From contig VFIW01000014.1 in assembly GCA_006386115.1 (NCBI GenBank), positions 632,322 to 696,321 on the forward strand: a stretch of 64,000 bases of DNA, in the 5' to 3' direction. Each line of letters begins with the position of its first letter. The first letter of the stretch is position 1. The position numbers were made by a program, and so were the translations under genes. Positions 49,685-60,475 of this stretch are shown here, piece by piece. The DNA is from Globisporangium splendens. Taxonomy: Eukaryota; Oomycota; Peronosporomycetes; Pythiales; Pythiaceae. A model generated the notes under the pieces. The model made no database searches and had not been told where the DNA came from. It saw only the letters and a list, made by a program, of their open reading frames with translations.

Positions 49685-50086
49685 ATGCAGATCTGCCACC
49701 ACATCAACGCTGCCCTTATTCTGCAGAGATCACAAAGAGTAGGCATTCCCGTCAAGAAAACAATGCAACGCTGCGTTGGTTGGGCCAATCTCCATTTGCT
49801 GAATCTACTCAAGCACCGCCAAGTCAACATCTTTGTAGATGGTACTTTTCAATGTGCCCCAAAATCATTCTATCGGGGTGTGATTTTCGTGGTGCACGAC
49901 CGAGCCTCGAATCTCTACGTCCCTGTTTTTTACGTGTTGGTCACGGGAAAACAAAAAGCGTTACGGTCGTATATTGTATTGGATTAAGGAGTCGATCGGT
50001 CAAGCTGTCGAGCCAGCTGCGATCACGTGTGACTTTGAGGCGGGACTCCTTGGCGTCATGCTCTGCAGGACTTGAGAACATGCGAG
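49685..50086 (+). pseudogene. Mutator-like (MULE) transposase relic
   Basis: A broken open frame carrying the MULE transposase core: NIFVDGTFQCAPKSFYRGV (first catalytic Asp in VDGTF), then YVPVFYVLVTGKQKALRSY. The frame breaks near 49984 and the continuation is found in another frame as IKESIGQAVEPAAITCDFEAGLL (second catalytic Asp in CDFE), which then stops near 50084. No intact downstream part, terminal inverted repeats or target duplication could be found by eye. It is a dead fragment of a class II element in the spacer between glycosyltransferases 2 and 3. Confidence 0.6.
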
Positions 50087-50961
50087 CGCCGACCGTGGCA
50101 CGTTCACAGGCATCAGTGAGACGGGACGGGCTGCAGGAGTCAGTGTGAATACAAAGATTTGCCCATAATCAATTGGTTGGTTGGAGGAGTGGTATTAAGA
50201 TGAAGAAAACTTAAATTTGGCAAGCGCCAAAAACTGAAATTGGGTTTTGCATGGTCCACTCTATTGCTCGATCCCGACTTGATTTGGGCAGGGACATTCA
50301 ACTTCAATCGCGCAAACGTAACCCGAAGGTTGACCCAGACCAATGCGAAGCCTTTGGAGCTGTCCAATAGCTGTCTCCCAGAATTATGGCACATCTAAAG
50401 CGAACAAGATATCCCAAGACTTTTGTTGGCGTGGATGCGTGAGCAAAATGATCAAGATAACGGATCTGGTAGAATTAATTAGGCAGAAACGCAGGACGAG
50501 AATAGCAAGCTGTGTGCTTTCGCCTCTTATTGGTGGGTGCCATTATGTGGTCCGAATGATCTGTTTGGAGCAGCTATTTCAAGCTATCGATTTAGCTCCC
50601 ATGACACGGAAATTACAGGCGTGGGACAAGCGAATTGGTGCCTCTCCAGTGTTTGGAGTGCGAGGAAAAACTGCAAAATAAAGCATAGCTTCCCCATCTT
50701 TCCGAGTAATTTTCCAACTCAGAAGGCGTAATTTGCATAAACGATGCAAGTAGAGCGTTCTTTACATAAATGGGGCAGGCGTTTCCGTTTGGTGGCAAGC
50801 AATGAGAATTCAGTGCATGTGCGGATGCGCAGTGGCGCAGACAGGATAGCGTTGGCACGGACGATGCGTTCGATCACGCCACATTCCCTCCCTCACTCGC
50901 GCTTTGGCCGGCAGCATCTCACGCTTCACTGCTGCTGCTGTAGCTCCCCCGTTCTCCTCCC
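50087..50961. other. Intergenic region, possibly more transposon debris
   Basis: About 875 bp following the transposase relic, full of short interrupted frames. Some may be decayed transposon sequence, but no motif is secure. The right end holds the promoter of glycosyltransferase 3. Confidence 0.4.
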
Positions 50962-52758
50962 ATGGCAGTCGAAGACGCAACTGGTGTAAGTGTCACGGCG
51001 CCGCGCCGTCAACGCAGCAGCACAGACGAGACCGCGTCATCCACCAGCCACACAGGCAGCTTGAAGACAATGGACGGCACTGCGCCGCTGCTGCATGTGC
51101 GACCGCCGGCGCCGCGTCGACCGGGATTCAAAAAGCAGTACAGCCGCAAGGCGGATGGACTCCATGCAGCGGCAGCATCGTCGTCGGCCACGCTGCTCCA
51201 GTACCTGGTGCTCGGGATGCTCGTGGCATCGGCGCTCGTGCTCATCCGTATGGGTGCGTTCGTGGTCACGACGGCGGCGACGGTGGATGCGGTGAAAGAG
51301 AGCGCGACGGCCTCGCAGCGCTTCGTGCGCACAGGTGTGGGGATCAACCCTGAAGTCGCTGAGAACGTGGCGCCTGTCAATGACGCAGTGGCAGCAGCAG
51401 ACCAAGGGGGCATTGACACCAATGCCTTTAGTCCCGCACCTGCAGCAGATCAGAGCACGCCAGCGGTGCAGAATGCCGTGTCGGAACAAACGAATGCAGC
51501 AGTATCAACGCCAGCACCCATTGCTTTTGGTACCACTACTGCCACTGAAAGCTCACCTGTGCCTGTCTCCGGTGCTCCTGTGTTTGATGCGAGCGTGCCG
51601 CGGGACAAGGGCATCATCCTCTGTCTGCACAACGGCGTGATTGACATGGGGCTGTCGCTGATTCGGGAGCTGCGGTGTCTCGGCAACACGGAGCTCATCC
51701 AGGTGTACCACTGCATGCCCGAGGAGATGTCACTGGCGTCGCGGGACTTGCTGCTGCGCCACGACAACCGTCTCGAGATCGTAGACGTGTGCTCGGTGCT
51801 CGTCGCGAGCCAGAAGATGTCCATGGTGCTCGCGAAAAAGTTCAAGAACTGGTGGATCAAACCGCTCGCGGTGCACCACACGAACCTGAAAGAAGTGATC
51901 CTGTTGGATGCTGATGCCATCGTATTAAAGAATCCGGCGGCCGTGCGCAACACGAGCGGATACACAACCACGGGGACGACGTTCTTCTACGACCGCGTCA
52001 TGGGCTGTCGACTCTACTTCAACCGACAGAGCCTCGGCGTGACGTACCTCAAGAACCTCATCAAGACCTTCGACTATCAGGCGTTCAACCTCAGTGGTCC
52101 AGCGCCATCGTCTCATCTCCTGAACACGTACGCGTACGCCGAGAAGACGTGCCACGAACAGGACTCGTCCATGGTCGCGATCGACAAGACGCGTGCAGGC
52201 AAGGCGCTCGACGTGCTCTGGTGGTTCATCACGACGGAGCGCATTCGGTACGAGTTCTCCTGGGGCGACAAGGAGAGTTTCTGGCTCGCGTACGAGTTCG
52301 CGCAGGTCCCGTACTCGTTCTCGCCCTGGGGTGTCAGCGTCGTGTCGTCGTCGACCAACCGGGACGTGGACAAACACCCGGACACGTTGTGCGGCTCCAT
52401 CGCGCAGTACATGCCCGTGTTTGATGCTGCGCCGCCCGAGTTGCTGTATGTGAACGGCAAGGCGCTGCTGGAGCCGTTGCCCAGCAACATCGCTGGCGCC
52501 AGTCTCGCGGACGTGCTTCGACGCACAAGCGCCAATTTGTTGTACAATATGAACCCGACCCACGTCGTGCCGCGGCAGCCGCGCACCGAGATCAAGCAGA
52601 AAAACGGAGGCCGGTCGTTCTTTGGCGAGTGCATGGTCGGGCTCGGTTCGACGCCTGTGCCCGAGAACTTTGCGGCGCAGTTGCTGCGACGCCGCATGTG
52701 GTTCCTCGCCGCTGCCACGGGCGTCGACCGAGCATTGCAGCAGTGCACGCCGTTCTAG
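50962..52758 (+). CDS. GT71-like (MNN1-type) glycosyltransferase 3
   Basis: A 598-aa type II membrane protein, divergent from the other two copies. It has a Thr/Arg-rich cytosolic tail of about 75 residues, an anchor helix ([18 protein letters not shown], about 77-96) and an unusually long Ala/Thr/Pro-rich stem to about residue 210. The catalytic domain has [27 protein letters not shown] (DxD about 316-318), [23 protein letters not shown] and [10 protein letters not shown]. The long stem suits O-glycosylation and display deep in the Golgi lumen. The ATG at 50962 precedes the basic tail. As with its paralogues, donor and acceptor sugars are not proven. Confidence 0.83.
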   Translation: MAVEDATGVSVTAPRRQRSSTDETASSTSHTGSLKTMDGTAPLLHVRPPAPRRPGFKKQYSRKADGLHAAAASSSATLLQYLVLGMLVASALVLIRMGAFVVTTAATVDAVKESATASQRFVRTGVGINPEVAENVAPVNDAVAAADQGGIDTNAFSPAPAADQSTPAVQNAVSEQTNAAVSTPAPIAFGTTTATESSPVPVSGAPVFDASVPRDKGIILCLHNGVIDMGLSLIRELRCLGNTELIQVYHCMPEEMSLASRDLLLRHDNRLEIVDVCSVLVASQKMSMVLAKKFKNWWIKPLAVHHTNLKEVILLDADAIVLKNPAAVRNTSGYTTTGTTFFYDRVMGCRLYFNRQSLGVTYLKNLIKTFDYQAFNLSGPAPSSHLLNTYAYAEKTCHEQDSSMVAIDKTRAGKALDVLWWFITTERIRYEFSWGDKESFWLAYEFAQVPYSFSPWGVSVVSSSTNRDVDKHPDTLCGSIAQYMPVFDAAPPELLYVNGKALLEPLPSNIAGASLADVLRRTSANLLYNMNPTHVVPRQPRTEIKQKNGGRSFFGECMVGLGSTPVPENFAAQLLRRRMWFLAAATGVDRALQQCTPF

Positions 52759-52816
52759 CAGGAGTACGGCGTCGGTCGCCGGTGCCTCGTGCCTGGCGAC
52801 ATGCCAATCTGAGGTC

Positions 52817-53427
52817 ATGACGCACCAAGTGGAAGACTACCAAAAGTGGCGCGAACGCCTGCCGCGACCGGATCTCTACTCGCTCTGCCAGGACGGATTC
52901 GATCTGGGTACGTGATTTAGCTGATGAAATCACTGCTGGAAAATGTCACTGGCTTGTGCTAACCTTGGAGGATTGACTTCAGGACTGAGGGACGGTTGTG
53001 AAGGCTACTGCAAGGAGAATGTGGACGAGAGTCGTCTCGCGTCGCTGCGTCTCGACGCGTGCACGTTCCTGCGCGGCACGCTGCCGATGGACCGCATGCG
53101 TGCCTGCCAGAGTGGGTTCACGGCGGCCGTGGGGCGTGCCAAGGTCATCGCCGTGTACCAGCCACCGCAGGCAGAGACGACTCTCGATAGCGTCGACTCG
53201 GATGCTGAAGCGCAGCAGGCGGCCACACAAGCGAACCGAAAGCTCAACGTCAAGAAGATCCCCGAAGTCCGAGTGCGTGGCCTTGTTTTGTGAACATTGT
53301 TGTCGTAATTTGTGATAGACTAACCAATCTTGTTGGGATATTTTCCTGTGTGGAGCAGAACATTTTGGAGCTCGCGCGTGAAGAAGCGCAAGCGGCGTTC
53401 CAAGACCAGCGCGCGTCGGAATTGTAA
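52817..53427 (+). CDS. Small Cys-containing protein of unknown function
   Basis: Three-exon model: 52817-52907, 52983-53272, 53359-53427; 149 aa. Donors are GTACGT and GTGCGT, acceptors TTCAG and GCAG; the first intron is phase 1, the second phase 0. The protein opens with a hydrophilic YQKWRERLPRPDLYSLCQD segment and contains five or six cysteines within about 70 residues (CQD, GCEGYCKE, DACTF, RACQS). An acidic/Gln-Ala-rich coiled-coil-like tail follows (ELAREEAQAAF). There is no signal peptide. The spacing does not give me a confident CHCH (twin CX9C) call. It starts only 58 bp after glycosyltransferase 3 in the same direction. Family not recognised. Confidence 0.6.
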
Positions 53428-53735
53428 AATCGCACCATTGACGCCATGACGTTGTGCACATATTTGCATTTCTCAAATCTATCGGCAAGAAGCAGGCACC
53501 AAGTGCATCCGTCAGTGTTCAAATGAGACCTCCGCTGTGGTAGATGATGGCATTTGCACTGCGAATTGGAATACAGCATTCACATTTTCAACATGTTCAT
53601 ATCATCATCGTGAAGGAAAACACGAAGACACGACAGAAAAACGCACAAACATCCATTGTCATCCCCTTTTTCAAAACGTCACGCACACAAACACTGGTAG
53701 CCTCACGCTATCCCATCGTCATCACCACCTTGTGC
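53428..53735. other. Convergent intergenic spacer
   Basis: About 300 bp between the small Cys-containing gene (plus) and the secreted repeat-protein gene (minus), both ending towards it. It presumably holds the two 3' untranslated regions; nothing else is seen. Confidence 0.5.
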
Positions 53736-54827
53736 TTAGCAGTAGTAAAAACCGCTGTAGCCGAAGCCCAGGTCACAGCCGCCGCCGTAGAAACCGGGAC
53801 CGTACAGGTTCCAGTACCCCAGTGGGTAGCGCCAGCCGAAGCCCAGACCGCATTGCTCCTGATTGTCCGCCTTGCTCTTGGTTTCGTAGACGAACCCGAC
53901 GCGGTACAAGTCGCTCTCGTCATCGCCTTCCTGCTTGGTCACCGTGATGGCGCTCGCTGGAGCGATCGCGTCAGCCACTTTGGCGGCTCCACGCAGCGTG
54001 ACGGCGTCATTCTGCTGCGGCGTCAGCTGGCTGTTGGAGATCGCAATCTGGTTGTCGCTGAGCGCGACGTTCTTGTTCACGACGGCCGTGGGCTGGCGCA
54101 GAATGTCCTTCGTACCGATCAGCACCGTGACGCCTCGCGGACTCTGGGACTGAATGGACTGCTCGTTCGCGCGCAGCAGATCCGCGATGCGCTGCTGCAG
54201 CATGGCGCTGTCGCTCCCCTTGGCAGCCACGACCGCCGACGCCTTGCTCATCATCGCGGTGTCGGTCGTGGACGCCGAGATGACGCGCAGGATGTTCTTC
54301 GAGAGCACTGCCGCCGAGTCCGCCTCGCTCGCCTTCGACACCATCTCCTCGATCCGGGTCGTCAAGCTGATACGATCCGCCTGCGTCATCAGCAAGTCCG
54401 CGATCCGCTGGCGAAGCATCGACATATCCCCGCCTCTCGCAGCGACGACGGTCGACGCCTTGGTCATCATCGTCGCGTCCGTGTCTGGAGCCGAGATGAC
54501 TTTCAGCACGTTCTTCGAGAGGACGGCTGCAGTATCAGCTTCATTCGACTTGGTCACGAGTTCCTCGACCTTGTGAGCCAGCGCCAGCTTGTCGTTTTGC
54601 AGAAACACCAGGTTGCTACGCGTCACAAACACGTTGTTGTCCATCGCGAGCGTGTTCTTGTTCACGAGCGCCGTGGGGTTGTTCAAGATGTCGCTCGTCG
54701 CAATCTTCACGTCGATGCCGCTGCGAGCCATAGGAGCGTCTCGTGCACCCATGACGCGGATATCTTCAGCGAAGACCGCAGCAGAGCTGGACGCAGCGAT
54801 CGCGAGCACAATAGCAGCAGCCTTCAT
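53736..54827 (-). CDS. Secreted internally repeated protein (copy 1)
   Basis: A 363-aa protein with a clear signal peptide (KAAAIVLAIAASSSAAVFA, cleavage near 20-21). The mature part is symmetrically modular. A block with ILNNPTALVNKNTLAMDNN is followed by two tandem helical repeats of about 72 residues (each: VEELVTKSNEADTAAVLSKN ... then SMLRQRIADLL), then a second block with ILRQPTAVVNKNVALSDNQ. The C-terminus is Gly/Tyr/Phe-rich with a few Cys (GFGYSGFYYC end). Extracellular or cell-wall location is inferred; no effector RXLR motif is seen after the signal. The ATG at 54827 opens the signal peptide, and an initiator motif lies 54-66 bp upstream; the longer frame to 54875 has no better start. 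A near-identical inverted copy begins at 63537. Confidence 0.83.
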   Translation of the reverse strand: MKAAAIVLAIAASSSAAVFAEDIRVMGARDAPMARSGIDVKIATSDILNNPTALVNKNTLAMDNNVFVTRSNLVFLQNDKLALAHKVEELVTKSNEADTAAVLSKNVLKVISAPDTDATMMTKASTVVAARGGDMSMLRQRIADLLMTQADRISLTTRIEEMVSKASEADSAAVLSKNILRVISASTTDTAMMSKASAVVAAKGSDSAMLQQRIADLLRANEQSIQSQSPRGVTVLIGTKDILRQPTAVVNKNVALSDNQIAISNSQLTPQQNDAVTLRGAAKVADAIAPASAITVTKQEGDDESDLYRVGFVYETKSKADNQEQCGLGFGWRYPLGYWNLYGPGFYGGGCDLGFGYSGFYYC

Positions 54828-54986
54828 GATGTCGACTTGGGTAGAGGTAGTGGTGGCTGGTGGTTTGTTCTTCAAACCAAGTTGAAAAGTGAGGAGCTGG
54901 GAGGCTTTGGACTGGCAGCTAGGTCATGAGCGTACCTCATAACTCGTTCTTCTTCCTCAGAAACGCGCTCATCCTCTTTCAAAGCA
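54364..54986 (-). repeat. Inverted-repeat arm C (secreted-protein duplication)
   Basis: Reverse complement of 63378-64000 with only isolated differences (one in the 5' leader alters a GGT/AGT word). The homology covers the promoter, leader and at least the first 155 codons, then runs past the window edge in the other copy. The outer boundary is near 54986, where the two flanks diverge abruptly. Confidence 0.88.
54881..54893 (-). promoter_or_regulatory. Initiator plus flanking promoter motif, secreted protein copy 1
   Basis: CTCACTTTTCAAC on the minus strand fits the oomycete YTCANTYY initiator followed by NCAW. It lies 54-66 bp upstream of the ATG and is identical in the inverted copy. Confidence 0.5.
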
Positions 54987-55522
54987 AATTCTTCAACAAA
55001 AGCGTGCTTTTTCGGAATTCCCTGGGAAAATTGCTGGTTCACAAACGCTCCTATGAATACAACGCAACAAAAAAGCAACTTCAGCAATCCAGCCGTCCAC
55101 TGACTCAATTTGGTACACCGCAATAGAAAGACTCACCGCATCTTTCAGCCATGACCGCATTTCCTTCCCAGTCGTGACGACGCCGAAACTTTCAAGTGCA
55201 AGCCAATTGGATGCTCTTGCAAGTCTTGACGTGTTCGATTCGTAATATACCCCAAGGAATTCACTTGTGGCTGTGACTGAGCCAAAGCAAACGCTGAATT
55301 TTTCTTCCTTCGTTCGATGCCAGCAATGTCGACTGTTCGACCGTCTCACTTGCTGTCACACAATGACCGAGTAGCCTTGTACAGGCAGCGGAAATGGCTC
55401 TGGCAACGACGGATCCGTTATGCTCCTCTCAATTCGCGACGGCTTTCGTTCTCTTCCATTTGTGTGTCGTGGGCACATCTGGAGCTCCGTTCTCAGCACC
55501 AGTTGTCAATTTCCCCACATTC
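54987..55522. other. Intergenic region left of the kinase gene
   Basis: About 535 bp between the promoter of secreted protein copy 1 and the 3' end of the kinase gene. A minus-strand frame to 55123 encodes a hydrophobic stretch, but it has no ATG and includes the duplicated flank. No gene is accepted. Confidence 0.4.
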
Positions 55523-58500
55523 TTAGATCACAGTGGTGCTGCTGGTCTTGGTGTCGTGCAGCACCCAGGCATCCAACGTCGAGTAGATCTGGTCCATCGT
55601 TGGTCGCTGGAGCGGGTGCAGTGAAAAGCACTGCCGCATGAGCTTCTCGTGTGTAACCGGGAGTCCCTCAGGGATCGGTACATGCTTTCCCTCGCGGATC
55701 AACGCGATGGCTTCGCGCGTCGTCAGCGACGGGAACGGCTGCTGGCCGCTGAAAATCTCGTACATGAGCACACCAAACATGTATGAATCCGACTGCATCG
55801 AGAACAAGTGCGGGGGCAAAATCGACTCGGGCGCCATCCACTTTAACGGCCCAAAACCGTGGCGGTCGTCGTCAAACAGGAAACCCGATGGATTGAGCTT
55901 CCGCGAGAGTCCAAAGTCGCACACTTTGACGCGGAAATGGTCGTCGACGAGGCAGTTCCGCGCTGCGATGTCGCGATGCAGGAAATGGCCTTGGTGGATG
56001 TTCGCGAGTCCATGAGCGGCATCACGCGCCATGATCGTCCGTGGGAAAACGCCAAATGAAGAAGCCGAGCTGGAACTAGAAGTAGAGTTGTGGAGCACGT
56101 CCTGAACGCTGCCATGTGGGAGGTACTCGGTCACAAGAGAAAACGCAGCATCGTCGGTCGTCGACGTGAAATCGCTGCAGACACCAAGGAGTTCGACGAC
56201 GTGCGGGTGCTTGCCGAGCATGTGCATGACCGCTGCTTCATGCTGGAATTCGGCGACGGCGTCCGAGTTGCGATACATATCTTTGTGCAACACTTTGACC
56301 ACGACCTCGGTCTCATTGTGCCATTTCGCCAGCATCGCGTCACCAAACGCGCCGTGGCCCACGGGACGGACGACTGTCAACTCCTGGGATGGAATCGTCG
56401 TCACCTGGGCACTCACGTGCTCGAGATGGGACTGGAGCAGCGCGATATCCTTGTCCAGTCCTTGAGGCGTGACGTGGAATCGAATATACAGCAGCGACAC
56501 TTTGGTTCCTGCGATGATCCGCGCGATGCAAAGCTCGTCATCGTCGTTGTTCTCGTGCCGAGTCTGCTTCCGGTAGAGCTGAAACGAGACCCCGCTCACG
56601 TCTCCACGCCATCGGAACGTCTTGGAATCGTCGCCATGCACGCCAAAGTGGTCATTTGCCTCGAGCATGACGGTGATCAGCGTGCCTCGCTGGATGTGGA
56701 ATGGCTGCACATGTTGCCCCACTTCAGCTTCGTTTTGCTCGAGCGCTGTCTCGAGCATCGAGTCGCGCTGCTGCTGCAGATACGCCCAAATGTCGATTCG
56801 AAACGAGTCCACATACGCGAGATTGTGCGGTCCAAACGCACTGAAGAACAGCGGATCCGTCGAGACTTCGGGTGAGAACGGCACTTGCGGACTCGGTGTG
56901 GCTGGATTTGTCGGTGGCAAGAACCCTGATGAACTTGGCTTTGGAGACTGACGACTCCCGAACGACTCGGTGAGAAGCGATCGAACCGTCTCGCGCTGAA
57001 ATTCCTGAGATGGATGGACATCGTCGCACGAGTATCCGAGGGAGGAGCCACGGCGCCGGGATCCTGTCATAGTCAGATCCATTGCTACACCTTCCTCAAG
57101 CAAAGCGTCCTCTTCAGTCCACTCGAAGGCATCGTAGGTTGGTCCATAGGTGTTGCCATACTGCGCCGGGAAGTCGTACACGAAGCTGTTGTAGCCGCCG
57201 CTGCTGCTACTGGGGATACTATCATGATACATCAGGCTGGCAGTTGCCAGAGATCTCGAGAAATCGTCAGTTTCGCCTCCATCGTCACCGCCGTGCGGCA
57301 GAATCGACGAGGTCAGCGGCGAGAGGATCGCAGTTCCGCGCTTTAGCCAATGAGGAGAGTGTCCTGATAGTAAAAGCTTCCGTCCAGCAAGAATTCGCCT
57401 GTATGTCTTCTGTTGCTAAAAGAGAATGCATGGCAGTGAACAGATGTGAGCACATGTGCCATCCAAAGTAGAACAAGAGCCCACAGAGCGTGTGCTTACT
57501 TTCAAGCGCTGTCGCGTTTCTTCATCATCTGGGCTTGACATGCTTCGAAGCGCTGCTGCGTTGTGCGGATCGTTGACCCAATCTAGCAAGAAGAATGCCG
57601 CGAGTTTCCACATCAGCGAATTGTAGAGCAGACTCCGCATGTGGGTGCTCCCGTGGCTGTGCTCCAACTTGGACGACACGGAGACGAACGCGACGTGTCG
57701 AAGCCACTTTCGCTTGGACAATTCGTCAATCGTCGGCTTTGCAGCTGAGAAACACACACAAACAATAACAGCATGGAGTGCCCAAAGTCAGGCAGGGTTC
57801 CACTCTTTTAAGACGTCGGAATGGAAACGCACCTAAACAGTCAAACAGCGTGTCTCGACACGCCACCGACACGTGGTTCAGCTGATCTTCGATGGCGTGT
57901 TCAATGGTGAAAACGTCAAAGCTCGTGCCTTGTGGCACGAATGGCATCATGCAGATCTGGAACATCAGCATCCCGATCGCAGCGCTATACAGCAGCAACA
58001 GAATATCCACAAGTACACTCGTCGTCAAACCACAGCAGAAATGACATACTTGAGTTAAGAACGGAGTTTCACATACACATCGGCGGCTTTGTTGCGTTCA
58101 TTGGCGGGCACAAGAGTGTATCCGCTCAGAAAGTACATGACATTGAACAACAACGTCACTTTCCCATCCGTCAGCTAAACGAAAACAAGAAGCAGCAACT
58201 TCGTTTACAGATTCCGCATGCAAACGCCAATAGACAAGACGCACATTTGCCAGCTACTACACGTACCATGAGGTCGTGATAATACAACTCGCCCGATAAA
58301 CTGAGTCGATGCGCATGCAAGAAGTGGACTAGCGCCACGACCTGGAAGATGATCTCGCGCAACTTCTCTTCAGTGAAACTGCTGCTCGCAGTGAAATACG
58401 CATCGACGCATTCCCACTTTGGGTCGTATTGCTGCATAAAGACCCAGTTGGTGCCGGCGTCCCATACGTGAAGCAGCTTTTGGAACCCGGACTGGCGCGA

Positions 58501-59235
58501 AAGCGTGTGCATGACGCGCAGCACGTGATGGATTTGCCTAATGTGCATCAATTAGCCAGCAGATAGCAATTTCACGTAAGTTCCCGTTGCGGCTTTATAT
58601 TTCAAACACACAAATAAGCTTCCCAAAAAGCGCACTCACCATTCGGTGACGATGGTTTTCGCGAGACACGTGAGCACGACATGGTTCCCGTCTGCACGAT
58701 CTATTGCCACAACCGACTGTAGCACTTGGTGGCGTCCGATTTTCTGTCCTCGATGACGATCATTTCGACATGCTGTCACTGCATTCGAGGACGAATGGTT
58801 CCACTCACGAAGAACCTCGTATCGGTCTCTGGGAAACGTATCGTACGTTGTGAACACGGACTTCAACCCCGTTCGTGGCGACGCGAGTATCGAGTCGTAG
58901 ACGCGCGATGAAAGCCGCGATGGTGCCGACGCCCGGTTCTCGAGTCGACGACGCGAAAGCAGCGCTTGGTCCAGCAGCAAGGACTGCGATTCCCCTGAAG
59001 CGGATGTCGCGGCACGGAAGAGTTTGACTGCGACGGCTGAGCGCGACGAAGTCGGGGTCGCAGCGTCCTCGTCTGATTCCGGGGATGCTGCCGTGTTGGA
59101 GACGCGGCGCTTCCTGTAGTAGCTCTTGGCGCGCGGTGGGTCCCGCCAATGCTGGTCCATGAGGAGCGCGCGGATCGTGGACTCGTCCAGCGACGACGGC
59201 GGCGGTGCAGAGGATGTGGCCATCGGGATCATCAT
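55523..59235 (-). CDS. Tandem pseudokinase - TKL protein kinase
   Basis: Six-exon minus-strand model: 58640-59235, 58267-58537, 58077-58174, 57833-58017, 57500-57744, 55523-57415; 1095 aa, every junction frame-consistent. Residues about 140-420 look like a degenerate kinase domain: VVLTCLAK as the beta-3 strand, the helix motif EEKLREIIFQVVALVHFLH, YYHDLM in place of HRDLK with no DFG, KAADV before the C-lobe helix, and CLAAKPTIDELSKRKWL at the end. A linker and beta-rich region follow. Residues about 812-1080 are an intact tyrosine-kinase-like domain: GHGAFG, VVVKVLHKD, HRDIAARNCL, DFGLSR, WMAPES. A pseudokinase controlling a following kinase, as in JAKs, is inferred. Exons 3-4 rest on a 59-bp intron (GTATGT donor, branch-like TTAAC); without it the first domain would stop early. 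Confidence 0.72.
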
Positions 59236-60475
59236 CACACGATGGACGAGTGTGTGTCGCGATTTGGAGCTGTGGGGTGAGCAGCTCAGCAAGAATGATG
59301 GTACCAGGGGGTACACCAAATGAGCGGACGAAAGGCGGACGGACTCAGATACAGAAAAAGACAACCTGATTCCAACGATGGACAGGTCAGAAAACCTCTT
59401 TATTGCGGGTGCATCGCTTCCTCGCCACACTTCAAGTCGGTGGAATACCAGCTATTAAGAGGCTTGCACATCCTCTGTACATTTTAATCCGATCATTCTC
59501 TCTCTCTCTCTCTCTCTCTCTTTGTTGTTGGCAGAAGACTGACTGATGGCAGAGTCTACCTGTCTATTCCGACTAAACGACTCGAATTACTTTACGTTGT
59601 CTGATGCATGGAGCTTGGACCTCAAAACGGTTGCACACGAGGTTCGTTATCCATCAATTTCATCCACACACGTACACTTTGTGAGTAACGAATTTGAATG
59701 TGTGGGTTGCGTTTTACCCTATGAGAATGACGGCAGAAGAAAGACTCAAATGACAGCATAGAGCGACCAAGGACAACGGTCCAAACTATAGGACACTGCA
59801 CATTCCAGTGTTCGTCGTCTGTTCGCCCAAGTTGTTTCGAAGCCGACAGCAGCAATCAATCACCACCGCGAAATATTTCAACTCGGTTGTTTTTTTCTGG
59901 TCAAAATTGTGCGGCGTTTTATGCTGAAATCCAGGAAACACTGTCAGTAGCCGCGCTTTCTTCGTGGCAAGGGGTGGTGGACGACCCACAAAAGTGCAAG
60001 TGAGTCTGATTTCTTCCCGTCAGCGCCTGATTTTCCTCTTGATTGCGACAGTGCAGAAACCTCTCGAGTTCTCGCTGATTTTCATACTAGAGACCACTTT
60101 TACAGTACAGTGTGCCTGATGCAAAAAAGTCGCAGCATCAATATCACGGAATGAATACATTTCGTGATATTTCTGTGACTGTGGATAGTCGCGAGCGCAC
60201 CGATGGGTAAACTGCCTGCGGACACTTGCTTTTTGTATGGTCCGCTCTCTACAGCCATGTGGTTAGCGAGATGGAGCGTGCGCAGTGGGTTGCCGAGCGT
60301 GTTCCCGCATTCGCGTAAAAAAGAACGAGCTGCCAGACGCAGAAGAAGCTCTCTCGCGCGCTCTCTCCCTCCGTTGAGCGCGCATCCACCCACACACGCA
60401 CTGTGTCTCTGTCTCTGTACTGCGTCTTTGTGTGCGCATTGATCGCTCGGTTAGTGCGTCCATTCCTCGTCAAGA
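59236..60475. other. Divergent intergenic region with CT microsatellite
   Basis: About 1.24 kb between the divergent kinase (minus) and PTEN-PH (plus) genes. It contains a CT tract of about 25 bp at 59497-59521. Minor open frames are not supported. Both promoters should lie here. Confidence 0.5.
59497..59521 (+). repeat. (CT)n microsatellite
   Basis: About 12 uninterrupted CT units, 260-290 bp upstream of the kinase gene start on the opposite strand. Confidence 0.75.

Noticed and set aside
54872..55123. Small minus-strand frame with a hydrophobic, signal-like stretch
   Set aside because: It has no ATG, and its second half is the duplicated flank of the secreted-protein gene, which in the other copy is preceded immediately by a stop.
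58050..58174. Reading the first kinase-like domain as a separate short gene ending at the TAA near 58050
   Set aside because: A 59-bp intron with GTATGT donor and frame-consistent acceptor restores the kinase C-lobe helices and end motif, so one continuous gene is preferred.
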